A stretch of 64,000 nt of DNA from Candidatus Nanosyncoccus alces. Lineage in GTDB: Bacteria > Patescibacteriota > Saccharimonadia > Saccharimonadales > Saccharimonadaceae. Both the position numbers and the translations under genes were made by a program. The stretch spans positions 50,545 to 114,544 of the forward strand of contig NZ_PRLM01000002.1 of assembly GCF_004138395.1 (NCBI RefSeq), read 5' to 3'. Shown here in pieces: positions 51,414 through 60,752 of this stretch (positions within the stretch are counted from its first letter, which is position 1; each line of letters begins with the position of its first letter). The notes below the pieces were generated by a model. It made no database searches. It worked only from the letters and a program-made list of their open reading frames with translations, and was not told where the DNA came from.

Positions 51414-52460
51414 ATGAACTTATTGCATGGCGTGGGCGACTTTTTCTCCCTAGATATTGGGACAAATTCGATGCGAATCGTGCAACTTTCTGGTAGTGGC
51501 CAACACGGTTGGACTCTTCAGAAATATGCTTATGTTCCGATCACTCAACAGCTTACGCAAGATTCTTCTGACTTAGGCAAAAAACGTCTCGGCGAGGCTA
51601 TTCTTGGTGCTGTCAATCAGGCTGGTATCAAAACCAAGAACATTGCTCTCGGTCTTCCTGCTAGCAAAACTTTTACCTCTATTGTTGAGACGGAGACCTT
51701 ACCCGAAAAGGAACTTGCCAAGTCTTTCAAGTATGAAATCGACAAATATGTTCCGATGGCCATGAGCGACGCTAAGGCAGACTATGTCATCCTCGGCCCC
51801 AGTCCCAACGATCCAGCCAAGACCGAAGTCTTAGTCTCATCCGTTGCTAAAGAATACGCTGAGTCGACCATGGAAATGATCGAAAAAACCGGTCTAAACA
51901 TCGTAGCCATGGAGCCAGAACCACTTGCCTTAGCTAGGGCACTCACCACACCTGGTGCTATCGATGCTACCATGGTGGTGGATCTCGGCGAAGGCTCTAC
52001 CGACATCGTTATTATGTACAAGGACAAACCTCGCCTAGTGCGTTCTATCCCCGGTGGTGTAGATGTATTAATCCGTGCCGTAGCCAACGGCCTCAACGTG
52101 CGCGTTGACCAAGCCAGACAGTTTATCCTCAAATTCGGTTTAGATGAGAACCAAGTCGAAGGTCAGGTCTTCAAGATCTTAGGCACCCACCTCGACAATT
52201 ATGCTGCAGAACTTGCCAAATCTGTCCGTTTCTTCCAGACTAAGTATATCAACGGTAGAGTTGGTGGCATCGTACTTTCCAGCTATGCCAGTATGATTCC
52301 GCTTTTCCCCGAATATATTGAAGCCAAAACCAACGTTCCCACCATGCGCGGCAACCCTTGGCAATTTGTCCGTACTACTTCCAACCAGCAACGCACCTTA
52401 GCTAACGTTTCTAGTGAATTTGCCGTCGCGATCGGCTTATCGGAAAGGAGCAACGACTAA
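51414..52460 (+). CDS. pilM: Type IV pilus assembly protein PilM
   Basis: PilM is an actin-like cytoplasmic protein that binds the PilN tail. The 348 residues have the ASKHA nucleotide-binding pattern: FSLDIGTNSMRIVQLSG, the middle block VVDLGEGSTDIVIMYKDKPRLVRSIPGGVDVL and VGGIVLSSYASMIPLFPEYIE. TATAAT (51401-51406) is 7 nt before the ATG. It opens the pilus operon and overlaps pilN by 1 nt. Confidence 0.9.
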   Translation: MNLLHGVGDFFSLDIGTNSMRIVQLSGSGQHGWTLQKYAYVPITQQLTQDSSDLGKKRLGEAILGAVNQAGIKTKNIALGLPASKTFTSIVETETLPEKELAKSFKYEIDKYVPMAMSDAKADYVILGPSPNDPAKTEVLVSSVAKEYAESTMEMIEKTGLNIVAMEPEPLALARALTTPGAIDATMVVDLGEGSTDIVIMYKDKPRLVRSIPGGVDVLIRAVANGLNVRVDQARQFILKFGLDENQVEGQVFKILGTHLDNYAAELAKSVRFFQTKYINGRVGGIVLSSYASMIPLFPEYIEAKTNVPTMRGNPWQFVRTTSNQQRTLANVSSEFAVAIGLSERSND

Positions 52461-53620
52461 TGGCTCGCGAAATCAACCTTGTCCCAGATATCAAAAGCGA
52501 AATGATCAAAACCCTAAAACTTAGGAATTTTATCTTTTTCCTCTGTATTGTTGTAGCTGCTGCTAGCATCGGCGTTACTACTATTGTTGGCCTGATTATG
52601 GGTGGGCAGCAGCTAGCATTAGACAGCAAAAAATCTACGCTCGAGAGCCTTTCTACTAAACTTAACTCTTATAGCGATCTAGATGATTTTCTGACTATCA
52701 AGGACCAGCTTGGCAACATCAACACGTTAACTAACAACAAAAAAGTCCTTTCGCGCACCTTCAATATATTGTCCGCTCTCATTCCGACTGGCGCTGATAC
52801 CATCACAGTTTCAGAATTAAATGTTAGTCTTTCTGGTGATCAACCTACTTTCTCGTTTGATGCTCAAGCTAATGCCGGCAAAGAGCCTTTCATTGACTAC
52901 AATGTCCTAGACTCTTTCAAAAAGAGCATGCAATACATGCGCTATGACTATGGTAACTATGTCGATAAAAACGGCGCAATCATCCCGGCTTATTGTATGA
53001 TTGAATCTGGTCAAGATGGTGCTACTTTCACCGACTCTAGCAGAGGAATTTACGCTTTTTGGACTATCAATGCCGAAGGCTGTAACCCATCTACCAACAC
53101 CAAGACTGGTGACTATAATACCGAAGACTATAACGGTGAGCAGGTAGTTCGAATTTGGCGCACCCCACAATACAATGATTGGTACAAACAAACCGAAGTC
53201 GCCGGGCAACCTTACATGAGTCTAGACGGTCAAATCTCTGGCGTGGAACACTTCGAAAGCTCCTGTATTACTTATACCGGGAATGCTAGCCAAAATAGCG
53301 CTAACCCGAAATGGATCGAATCTAACGAATCTTGTCTTTTGGTCCCTGGCGGCATTGATGGTATCGCCGTCTCGGATTCATCAAACGGTCGTGGTGCCGG
53401 CGACGAACTAGTCTTGCGCTTTTCGGCCGTAATCTCGCTAGCTCCAGAAGTTTATAATTTCACCAACTCACACGTCCTCGCGATTGCACCGTCCGGTCGT
53501 CATAATGTGACCGATTCTTATGTCCAGATTCAAGCTATGTTCGGTGAACGCGCTAGAGACTGTGCGGAGGGTGACACTGTCTGTAGCACCAACACTAACA
53601 ACGTGAATGGAGAAAACTAA
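52460..53620 (+). CDS. pilN: PilN-like type IV pilus assembly protein
   Basis: PilN links PilM to the PilO scaffold. The 386-residue protein starts with the PilN motif (REINLVPDIKSEM) that docks into PilM, followed by a membrane helix (LRNFIFFLCIVVAAASIGVTTIVGLIM) and a coiled coil (QLALDSKKSTLESLSTKL). The external part is longer than normal PilN (about 180-200), with an inserted cysteine-containing domain. It shares one base with the pilM stop. Confidence 0.82.
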   Translation: MAREINLVPDIKSEMIKTLKLRNFIFFLCIVVAAASIGVTTIVGLIMGGQQLALDSKKSTLESLSTKLNSYSDLDDFLTIKDQLGNINTLTNNKKVLSRTFNILSALIPTGADTITVSELNVSLSGDQPTFSFDAQANAGKEPFIDYNVLDSFKKSMQYMRYDYGNYVDKNGAIIPAYCMIESGQDGATFTDSSRGIYAFWTINAEGCNPSTNTKTGDYNTEDYNGEQVVRIWRTPQYNDWYKQTEVAGQPYMSLDGQISGVEHFESSCITYTGNASQNSANPKWIESNESCLLVPGGIDGIAVSDSSNGRGAGDELVLRFSAVISLAPEVYNFTNSHVLAIAPSGRHNVTDSYVQIQAMFGERARDCAEGDTVCSTNTNNVNGEN

Positions 53621-53621
53621 A

Positions 53622-54491
53622 ATGGCCAAAGAAGTAGCAATTGGCAAACGTGCAAAAATCTCAGAAGCGCAACAATACATGTTGCTTTCGGTGTTAGGCG
53701 CCGCTGTCGTCCTTGGCGTAGCGATTTCTCTCGTTATTCATTTTATTCAGCAAATCTCTTTCAATACTCGAGTTATCATGGCCGAGGATGAAGCAATCGT
53801 CTCATATTCCAACATCATCAAAAACACAGGTATCTGTAAAAGCCCAAAGGGAGACGTTTACTCCGATGATGAACTAAAAAAATGCGATCCTGACAGCATC
53901 GAGACTTCCGAAATCCCTGGCACACTTCGCGCCAACATTCTCGAAAATCTTGCTGCTAGCGACGCTCTCAATTCCGTGCCAAAAGAAGCCAGCTCTTCAT
54001 GTATTAATCCGGAAACTGGCAAAAACTACACCTACGCAGATCTTAACAAAATTTACAATAACGCCAGCGGTGCTACCGAACTATCCGCTGCTAGTCAGCT
54101 CATTAAAAGCTGTTCTGCTCTTCGCGTTATCCCAGACGCCCTCCCGGCCTTCCGTAACGAAGAGGCTTTACTCGCTAGTTTGAACAAATTATTTATCGAA
54201 TCCGGTTGGCAGCCAGAGTCTCTCAGCCCGAGCGGCTCTAGCAGCACCTCCACTCTCGCTCCGGGGCTCAATACTATATCAGTCAGTCTATCAGTAGAAG
54301 CAGATACTAGTACTACCATGAACGTTCTTGATAATATTGAACGCTCCATCCGCGAATTTGATATTGAGCGCGCTACTATCGAATGGGGCAGCAATAATAC
54401 ACTCACCCTGCAAGCGCAAGCCACAGCTTATTATATGGATGAGTCTACCGTTACTGAAACCACACAAACATTAAAGGCGGAGGATAAATAA
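53622..54491 (+). CDS. PilO-like pilus assembly protein
   Basis: The 289 residues have one N-terminal membrane helix (YMLLSVLGAAVVLGVAISLVIHFI), a helical stretch and an alpha-beta end (LNTISVSLSVEADTSTTMNVLDNIERSIREFDIERATIEW) typical of PilO-type ferredoxin folds. Its place after pilN supports the call. The ATG at 53622 is 2 nt after the pilN stop and follows GGAG; an alternative start at 53607 exists. Confidence 0.7.
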   Translation: MAKEVAIGKRAKISEAQQYMLLSVLGAAVVLGVAISLVIHFIQQISFNTRVIMAEDEAIVSYSNIIKNTGICKSPKGDVYSDDELKKCDPDSIETSEIPGTLRANILENLAASDALNSVPKEASSSCINPETGKNYTYADLNKIYNNASGATELSAASQLIKSCSALRVIPDALPAFRNEEALLASLNKLFIESGWQPESLSPSGSSSTSTLAPGLNTISVSLSVEADTSTTMNVLDNIERSIREFDIERATIEWGSNNTLTLQAQATAYYMDESTVTETTQTLKAEDK

Positions 54492-54779
54492 ATGAAAACA
54501 GACTTGTTTACATCTATAGTAGCTGCAATTGCTGGTGTTTTGATTGCCTTTTTCGTGACTAACTTGTTTATTGGCCCTATCGAAGAAGTCACTTACAAAA
54601 CGGTTGATACTACCGTTACTGCAGAAGTTGTAAATCCTAATCCAGAAGTTTTTAATTATCGTGCCCTCAACCCGACGGTAGAGGTTTACGTTGGTGAGTG
54701 TACCGAATATGATGCTACCGGCATGTGTATAGATGAAACAGAGACTAGCTCGGGGACGAACACGCAGGAGACAAACTAA
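54492..54779 (+). CDS. Small membrane-anchored protein of the pilus operon
   Basis: The 95 residues comprise an N-terminal membrane helix (LFTSIVAAIAGVLIAFFVTNLFI) and a beta-rich external part with one cysteine pair (VGECTEYDATGMC). Its position corresponds to PilP, but it is too short and lacks a lipobox, so I leave it unnamed. It starts directly after the previous stop, with GGCGGAG upstream, and shares one base with pilB. Confidence 0.6.
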   Translation: MKTDLFTSIVAAIAGVLIAFFVTNLFIGPIEEVTYKTVDTTVTAEVVNPNPEVFNYRALNPTVEVYVGECTEYDATGMCIDETETSSGTNTQETN

Positions 54780-56542
54780 TGGCCCTGCTTACCAAAGAAG
54801 CCGAAGAAAAGATTATTAATCTTTTATTAAGTGAAGGTTTAGCAGACCCAAATTTAGTCCAAGCCGTCAAAGAAGAATCAATCCGCGAAAATAAGCCGAC
54901 TCTTTCTGAGCTCACTCGTCGCAAAATCATCAGCGACGATATGGTATCACACGCTACGGCTCTCATTATCGGCGTTCCTTATGTTGAGCTCAAAAATATC
55001 GACATTGATCAAGATATTTTATCAAAGATTCCCATGGAAGCCTCGACCCGCGTTATGGCTGTTCCGCTCGGTGAAAAAGACGGCATGTTAAATGTTGCCA
55101 TGGTTGACGTTACTAACGTCCAGGCTACCGATTATCTTTCGACTTTAGTTAATCAGCCAATTCGAGTTTGGATGTCTTCTGAACGTGGCATCCGCGAGGC
55201 CCTCGAACAATATCACGGTGACTTTTCTGGCGTCAAAGAGGCAGTGCGCGAGACCGGGGAAGAAGCCGCTGCCGAGGCCCAAAGTAATGTCAAGACCATC
55301 GTCCAAGATTCGCCGATTTCTAAGGCTCTCACTACTATTTTGAGCTATGCCGCTAAGACTAAAGCTTCAGATATCCATATCGAACCGCTCGAAAACTCAC
55401 TTATCATCCGGTGCCGTATTGATGGCGTATTAAGAAAAATCATGGAGCTCCCCAAGACTGTTGCTCCGGCCTTGGTATCACGTATCAAAATTCTTTCTAA
55501 CCTCAAAATTGATGAGCACCGCATTCCTCAGGACGGCCAGTTCACGGTTTTAGTCGATGACCAAGAGATCGACCTCCGTATTGCAATTTCGCCAGTTACT
55601 TGGGGTGAGCAAGTGGTGATCCGTCTTCTCGACAAAAAAGGCGTTAGCATGGAAATCGAAAAAATGGGCATGTCCGGTCGGGCGCTTCGTTCAGTACTCG
55701 AAGGCATTAAAAAGCCAAACGGCATGATTCTGACTTCAGGCCCAACGGGTTCTGGTAAGTCTACCACCCTCTATGCGCTCATCCAAAAAATCAAATCTGA
55801 AGCTATTAATATTGTTACCTTGGAAGACCCAGTGGAGTACAAAATGGACGGCATCAACCAAATCCAGGTTAACGTTGACGCTGGACTAACTTTTGCTTCT
55901 GGTTTGCGTTCTATTTTGCGTCAGGACCCAGACGTAGTAATGGTCGGTGAGATTCGTGACTCCGAGACTGCTTCGCTTGCTGTGCAGGCCGCCCTTACTG
56001 GCCACCTCGTATTTTCTACGCTTCACACCAACTCTGCTGCCGGTATTTTGCCGCGTCTCTTGGATATGGGCATCGAACCTTTCCTCCTTGCTTCTACATT
56101 AAACGTAGTTATCGGCCAGCGTTTGGTACGCCGCGTTACTGAAAAGCGCGAAATGTATAAATCCTCCGAGATTGAAACTAAAGCCATTAATTCTGTTGTC
56201 GGCGATCTCTTACCTAAGGACAAAGAATCTGTCGCAGACGTCAGTGAAGATTTGGGCTACCCTGGCCTTCCTATCCGTAGTGACGAGTTTTACATGTTGG
56301 CCCACGGTATGGACTCCAAAGAAACGCCAGGTGGTTATGCTGGTCGTGCGGGTTTGTATGAGACCATCGATGTAGATGAAGACATTCAAAAATTAATCAT
56401 CTCCCACGCTACCGCCAACGAAATTATGCGTCTGGCTAAATCAAAGGGAACTGTCACCATGCGCCAGGACGGCTTCCTCAAGGCTTTATCTGGGATTACT
56501 ACTATGGAAGAAGTTAATCGCGTTGCGAGTGATTTATCGTAA
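54779..56542 (+). CDS. pilB: Type IV pilus extension ATPase PilB
   Basis: PilB powers pilin polymerisation. The 587 residues have an N-terminal MshEN-type domain (SEGLADPNLVQAVKEES, LIIGVPYVELKNIDID), Walker A TSGPTGSGKSTTLYALI, the Asp box TLEDPVEYKMDG, Walker B QDPDVVMVGEIRD and the His box ALTGHLVFSTLHTNSAAGILPRL. The tetracysteine zinc site common in PilB/GspE is absent; the corresponding region (EMYKSSEIETKAINSV) has no cysteine. It shares one base with the upstream stop. Confidence 0.93.
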   Translation: MALLTKEAEEKIINLLLSEGLADPNLVQAVKEESIRENKPTLSELTRRKIISDDMVSHATALIIGVPYVELKNIDIDQDILSKIPMEASTRVMAVPLGEKDGMLNVAMVDVTNVQATDYLSTLVNQPIRVWMSSERGIREALEQYHGDFSGVKEAVRETGEEAAAEAQSNVKTIVQDSPISKALTTILSYAAKTKASDIHIEPLENSLIIRCRIDGVLRKIMELPKTVAPALVSRIKILSNLKIDEHRIPQDGQFTVLVDDQEIDLRIAISPVTWGEQVVIRLLDKKGVSMEIEKMGMSGRALRSVLEGIKKPNGMILTSGPTGSGKSTTLYALIQKIKSEAINIVTLEDPVEYKMDGINQIQVNVDAGLTFASGLRSILRQDPDVVMVGEIRDSETASLAVQAALTGHLVFSTLHTNSAAGILPRLLDMGIEPFLLASTLNVVIGQRLVRRVTEKREMYKSSEIETKAINSVVGDLLPKDKESVADVSEDLGYPGLPIRSDEFYMLAHGMDSKETPGGYAGRAGLYETIDVDEDIQKLIISHATANEIMRLAKSKGTVTMRQDGFLKALSGITTMEEVNRVASDLS

Positions 56543-56563
56543 TACTTATGGTATAATATCATT

Positions 56564-57646
56564 ATGGAAAACAGTGGGCAGCAAAACATAGTCAAAATAG
56601 AAACTTTACTTGAAGAATGCGTCCGACGCAATGCTTCAGATTTGCATTTGCAATATGGCTTACCACCAATTTTGCGTGTCGATGGTGTTTTAGCCCCCGT
56701 AGCTGGCACTACTGCTCTTAATGAAGAGATGGTCCGCAACCTAATCTTCGCCACTCTCGATGAAGACCAGCAAAAAATCCTCTTAAAGGATAAAGAATTC
56801 GACTATTCTTTTGCTTTTGGTGATATCGCCCGTTTTCGCGTTAACGCCTTCCACGAACGTGGCAAACTCGCCGCCGCTTTCCGCTTAATTCCCAATAAAA
56901 TTCAGGGAATCAATGAACTCGGTATGCCTGCCATCGTTGAAACTTTTGCAGAGTTCCCACGCGGCCTAGTCCTTGTTACGGGCCCGACTGGCTCAGGTAA
57001 GTCTACTACACTAGCTGCTTTAGTAGATAAAATCAACCGCGAAAAATCTACCCACATCATTACCATTGAGGACCCGATCGAATTTACTCACAAATCCCAA
57101 CGTAGTGTTATCGCTCAACGCGAAGTCCACTACGACACTTTCAGCTTCGCCGCAGCACTTCGCTCGGTCCTCCGTGAGGATCCTGATGTAGTGCTTATCG
57201 GCGAGATGCGTGATCTCGAGACCATCCAAGCCGCCATCACTATCGCCGAAACTGGCCACTTGGTGTTTGCTACGCTTCACACCAACTCGGCTGCCCAGTC
57301 TATCGACCGTATGATTGACGTCTTCCCGGCCCACCAGCAACCACAAATCCGTTCTCAGCTCTCTAATATTTTAATGGCGATTTGTGCTCAGAGGCTTGTC
57401 CCGGCCATCGGCGGCGGTCGTGTGGTAGCTGCCGAAATTATGGTAGCTAACTCTGCGATTCGCACTCTTATCCGTGACGGCAAAACTCACCAAATCGATA
57501 CCGCTATTCAGACTGGCGCCGATCAAGGTATGCAGACTATGGATCGTACTCTCGCCAAACTTATCCAAACCGGTGTTATCTCTTATGATTCTGCCCGCGA
57601 ATATGCCGTAGACATTAACGAACTAAATAGGTTAGTCAAGGGCTAA
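56564..57646 (+). CDS. pilT: Pilus retraction ATPase PilT
   Basis: PilT depolymerises pili and drives retraction. The 360 residues include VRRNASDLHLQYGLPPILRVDGVL, Walker A TGPTGSGKSTTLAALVD, Asp box TIEDPIEFTH, Walker B EDPDVVLIGEMRD with the following AAITIAETGHLVFATLHTNSAAQSIDRMIDVFP. These are strong PilT signatures (AIRNLIREGK-type AIRTLIRDGK present). TATAAT (56552-56557) is 6 nt before the ATG, so pilT has its own leaderless mRNA in the operon, which would allow a separate ratio of extension and retraction motors. Confidence 0.94.
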   Translation: MENSGQQNIVKIETLLEECVRRNASDLHLQYGLPPILRVDGVLAPVAGTTALNEEMVRNLIFATLDEDQQKILLKDKEFDYSFAFGDIARFRVNAFHERGKLAAAFRLIPNKIQGINELGMPAIVETFAEFPRGLVLVTGPTGSGKSTTLAALVDKINREKSTHIITIEDPIEFTHKSQRSVIAQREVHYDTFSFAAALRSVLREDPDVVLIGEMRDLETIQAAITIAETGHLVFATLHTNSAAQSIDRMIDVFPAHQQPQIRSQLSNILMAICAQRLVPAIGGGRVVAAEIMVANSAIRTLIRDGKTHQIDTAIQTGADQGMQTMDRTLAKLIQTGVISYDSAREYAVDINELNRLVKG

Positions 57647-57647
57647 A

Positions 57648-58853
57648 ATGAAGCGCTTTAAGTACAAAGCCAAGGAGAAAGAAACTGGCAAAGTCGTCAA
57701 AGGCAATATCCAGGCCGAAAACGAACAAACCGCCGGACGGCTTTTGATTGACCAAGGCTACGTCCCTCAATCTGTAGTCGAGGAAGGCGAAGGGCTTCTC
57801 GGTGGCAAAAGTCGCGTCACTAATAAGGACCGAATCACTTTTACTCGCCAGCTTTCTACTTTGATTGGCGCCGGGTTGCCACTTGCTACTTCACTACGTA
57901 CCGTAATCGACCAGACTCAAGGTAGAGGCATGAAAGCCATTGCCGAGGAGATTCTGACTAACGTAGAATCAGGGAAGAGCCTTTATGATGCTTTCGCTAA
58001 TCACCAAGACGTCTTTAATGGTGTTTACCTGGCTTTGATTCGTGCTGGCGAAACTTCCGGTACTCTTGATCTTGCGCTCAAACGCTTAGCTGATCAGGAA
58101 GAAAAAGACGCCGCCATGATGAGCAAAATTAAAGGTGCGTTAGTCTACCCGGCTATCATTTTGGTGGTGATTATTGCTGTGCTTGCTTTCATGATGATTG
58201 CCGTGGTTCCGCAGGTCAAGAATCTCTACGAAGACATGGGGGAAGAACTACCGGGTCTTACTCAGTTCCTTGTTAATATGACAGACTTCTTTGGTAACTT
58301 TTGGTGGTTAGTCCTTATTGTACTTGGCGCCATCGGCGGCGGAATCTTTTATTTCGTCAAAAAAACACCAATCGGTCGCAAGGTCATGGACTCTTTCAAA
58401 ATTCACGTCCCAATCTTTGGCGGACTCTTCCGTAAGCTTTACGTTTCGCGGTTTGCTCGTACTGCCGAGATGATGCTTGCCACCGGCGTGCCAATGTTGG
58501 ATTCTATTACAATTGCTATTGGTGCAGTTAACAACGTAGTAGTAGAAGAAGAATACAGCAAGTCGCTCGAAACCATCAAAGGCGGCAAACCTCTCTCCGA
58601 AGCTCTAAAAGATCGCGAATATATGTTGCCACTTGTGCCGCAAATGTCTTCTATCGGTGAACAATCTGGTAAAATCGACGAAATGCTTGGCAAAGCTGCC
58701 CAAGTTTATGAAAACGAATTGGATGAGCAAATCAATAGCATCTCCACCATGATCGAACCAATCCTTATGGTGATCATGGCCGGTTTAATCGGTGTAGTGG
58801 TGGGCGGTACTCTGCTTCCAATTTACTCACTTGTGAACTCAGTCGCTACATAA
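57648..58853 (+). CDS. pilC: Type IV pilus inner-membrane platform protein PilC
   Basis: PilC forms the rotor-like platform at the pilus base. The 401 residues have two repeats of the T2SSF domain (RQLSTLIGAGLPLATSLRTV and RFARTAEMMLATGVPMLDSI), a membrane hairpin in the middle and a last helix. The N-terminal MKRFKYKAKEKETGKVVKGNI is typical. It begins 2 nt after pilT. A terminator follows at 58877, so the assembly operon ends here. Confidence 0.94.
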   Translation: MKRFKYKAKEKETGKVVKGNIQAENEQTAGRLLIDQGYVPQSVVEEGEGLLGGKSRVTNKDRITFTRQLSTLIGAGLPLATSLRTVIDQTQGRGMKAIAEEILTNVESGKSLYDAFANHQDVFNGVYLALIRAGETSGTLDLALKRLADQEEKDAAMMSKIKGALVYPAIILVVIIAVLAFMMIAVVPQVKNLYEDMGEELPGLTQFLVNMTDFFGNFWWLVLIVLGAIGGGIFYFVKKTPIGRKVMDSFKIHVPIFGGLFRKLYVSRFARTAEMMLATGVPMLDSITIAIGAVNNVVVEEEYSKSLETIKGGKPLSEALKDREYMLPLVPQMSSIGEQSGKIDEMLGKAAQVYENELDEQINSISTMIEPILMVIMAGLIGVVVGGTLLPIYSLVNSVAT

Positions 58854-58876
58854 TTCATCAAGCTGGCTCTGTGCTT

Positions 58877-58903
58877 AAACTCCCGTGAAAGGGAGTTTTT
58901 TAT
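58877..58903 (+). terminator. Rho-independent terminator after pilC
   Basis: AAACTCCC (58877-58884) and GGGAGTTT (58891-58898) form an 8-bp stem with loop GTGAAA, followed by TTTATT. Confidence 0.9.
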
Positions 58904-59048
58904 TAGGGTAGGGAACAAAACAAATGTCGCAGAGCAGTGGTTTTAAGACATTCCAACAGAGATGAATCAAAAAAATTGACTAAAAAAGCGAAAACATTTT
59001 AGCGCAAAACAGAACCTATAAAATCATTAAAAATACCTTAAAAAGCTA

Positions 59049-59145
59049 TTGCTTTTTGAAAATTATTTGCTATCATGAAATAAAGGTTACATCGCTCAAC
59101 CACTGTTGTGCGATGTAAAGCTTAAAAATCTAGAAAGGATTTAAC
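59049..59145 (+). promoter_or_regulatory. Pilin promoter and leader with a 5' stem-loop
   Basis: TTGCTT (59049-59054), 16 bp, TATCAT (59071-59076) predicts a start near 59083. The leader then carries a perfect 9-bp hairpin, TTACATCGC (59087-59095) with GCGATGTAA (59110-59118), at the RNA 5' end, and an AAAGGA Shine-Dalgarno. 5' hairpins of this kind often stabilise abundant mRNAs. The stretch 58904-59048 shows nothing else I can name. Confidence 0.55.
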
Positions 59146-59811
59146 ATGGCAAAACAAAATACTAACTCTAAAAAAGGCTTCACCATCATCGAAGTCGTGC
59201 TCGTGTTGGCTATCGCGGGTTTGATTTTCTTGATGGTATTCGTAGCGCTTCCAGCCTTGCAGCGCTCGCAGCGTGATACTCAAAGACGTAATGATATGTC
59301 TAGAGTAGATACCTCATTGGTGCAGTATCAGACAAATAACATGTCTGCCGGTAATAATACCACGGCTTTACCTCAAGGGCCGAGCTACTGGGCTGCATGT
59401 AAAGACGGAGGCTTTACGACCAATTGTACCGCAGAAAGTAATTCTGGCGGTTCAGAAAACCCAGACGTAGCTAGGGAGTTCGTCAGAAGATACCTCAACG
59501 CTGGTACGGATTCCACTACAAATACTTTCCAAGATCCAGATGGCGTATTTTACAGTATGTACATTTCTGGAAATATAGGTGGTAAGACTATAGCTCAAGC
59601 GGAAACAAGTGTTCCAAGCGCAAATGCGGCAATAATAACAAAAGATAGCACTAAGGGCTTTACAGTAGGCGCTGACTATAAGGCTCATATTGTATTTGTA
59701 ATTCCTGGAGGCAAATGTGATGGTGAGTATGTTGTTCCGGACACGTCTCGTCACTTTGCAGTGATGTATCGTCTTGAAGGTGCAGGTGTTTACTGTATCG
59801 ACGATCAGTAG
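59146..59811 (+). CDS. Type IV pilin precursor (plus strand)
   Basis: The 221 residues show a short basic leader ending KKG, then FTIIEVVLVLAIAGLIFLMVF with the conserved Glu5, then LPALQRSQRDTQRRNDM. PilD should cut after Gly and methylate Phe1. The C-terminal domain has cysteine pairs (WAACKDGGFTTNC and GKCDGE...VYC) for the pilin D-loop. It is alone between promoter and terminator, as befits a major pilin. The last residues EGAGVYC are shared with the second pilin. Confidence 0.92.
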   Translation: MAKQNTNSKKGFTIIEVVLVLAIAGLIFLMVFVALPALQRSQRDTQRRNDMSRVDTSLVQYQTNNMSAGNNTTALPQGPSYWAACKDGGFTTNCTAESNSGGSENPDVAREFVRRYLNAGTDSTTNTFQDPDGVFYSMYISGNIGGKTIAQAETSVPSANAAIITKDSTKGFTVGADYKAHIVFVIPGGKCDGEYVVPDTSRHFAVMYRLEGAGVYCIDDQ

Positions 59812-59830
59812 AATTAGCCGAGCTAATCCA

Positions 59831-59863
59831 ACAAAATACTCCCAATTGTCGGGAGTATTTTGT
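59831..59863. terminator. Terminator after the plus-strand pilin gene
   Basis: ACAAAATACTCCC (59831-59843) and GGGAGTATTTTGT (59851-59863) form a perfect 13-bp stem with a 7-nt loop. AT-rich ends on both sides suggest bidirectional use. Confidence 0.9.
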
Positions 59864-59883
59864 ATGCGGAAAAGGAAGCAAGA

Positions 59884-59912
59884 TTGACTTCTGCGCATGC
59901 GTATGGTAGGAT
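59884..59912 (+). promoter_or_regulatory. Possible plus-strand promoter between the pilin genes
   Basis: TTGACT (59884-59889), 17 bp, TAGGAT (59907-59912). The region transcribed would contain the AGTTGCTC hairpin (59930-59952) and run antisense to the small peptide frame and the second pilin gene. Confidence 0.3.
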
Positions 59913-59927
59913 CAACTTAAGGTTGTT

Positions 59928-59999
59928 TTAGTTGCTCTTCTTTTGAGGAGCAACTTTCAGTTTAATATTGATTTTTATTTCTTCAACATTAACTTCCAT
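59928..59999 (-). CDS. Possible 23-residue peptide
   Basis: On the minus strand AAAGGAGG lies 5 nt before an ATG at 59999. The frame reads MEVNVEEIKINIKLKVAPQK and ends KSN. TTGAAT, 17 bp, TATACA about 50 nt upstream could be its promoter. A hairpin (AGTTGCTCCTC/GAAGAGCAACT) covers its 3' end. It follows the second pilin gene by 100 nt. The strong ribosome site is the main support; a chance frame is possible. Confidence 0.35.
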   Translation of the reverse strand: MEVNVEEIKINIKLKVAPQKKSN

Positions 60000-60101
60000 T
60001 CCAACCTCCTTTCTCCTTACCACGTTTTTAAACTACGCCAATCCCGCTTCCTGCACCACTGTATAGCACGGGCACCAAAAACATTCAACCCCCAACCAGA
60101 C

Positions 60102-60674
60102 CTATGTATTTGCGCAGTAGACCCCAGCTCCTTCAAGCCTATACAGTGTTGCGATCTTCCGTGGGTTAGAAGTCTTTACGGCACTCTCTCCGCTACACTC
60201 AGCCTGCAACACTACGTATAGCTGATAATCATTAGGGAATGACGAGTCGCTTAAGCCAGACAATTCGCTATTACTGCAATTTTGCCCCGCCCTCGTTGCG
60301 CTACAATTTAATACGTACAATTTATAATGTTCTCCATCCGGATCTACAAAACGATCACCCAAGTAATCAGCATAAAATCCTTCCCATTCGCTATAGTCTT
60401 CATCACTTTCGTCCGTAATAATTCTATCCCACATAACCCTGGTGCTCGATAGTCCAGACAAGGACGGTAACGCCCCCCGATTATTCGTCTGATATTTCTT
60501 CACCGTTTCGAGGAAGCTCAAAATATCGTCCCGTCGCCTGGAGTCTCTCTGTTGTCGTTGCAATTGCGGCAGGGCAATAAACACCATCAAAAATATCAAC
60601 CCGGCAATAGCCAGTACTAAGGATACTTCAATAATCGTAAAACCAGTTTTTTTCTTTAATTCACCCTTTTTCAT
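60102..60674 (-). CDS. Type IV pilin precursor (minus strand)
   Basis: The 190 residues start MKKGELKKKTGFTIIEVSLV, with cleavage after Gly11 and Glu5 of the mature protein present, and share LAIAGLIFLMVF and YRLEGAGVYC with the plus-strand pilin. The body is different, with cysteine-bearing loops (VLNCSATRAGQNC). It follows AAGGAG. Two divergent-bodied pilins on opposite strands suggest a major and a minor subunit. Confidence 0.9.
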   Translation of the reverse strand: MKKGELKKKTGFTIIEVSLVLAIAGLIFLMVFIALPQLQRQQRDSRRRDDILSFLETVKKYQTNNRGALPSLSGLSSTRVMWDRIITDESDEDYSEWEGFYADYLGDRFVDPDGEHYKLYVLNCSATRAGQNCSNSELSGLSDSSFPNDYQLYVVLQAECSGESAVKTSNPRKIATLYRLEGAGVYCANT

Positions 60675-60752
60675 AATTCTCCTTACGCTTAATTATAGAT
60701 TATTTTTCATGAAACGCAACCCTGCGTCATAATAAAGTGTTACAATAAGGTC

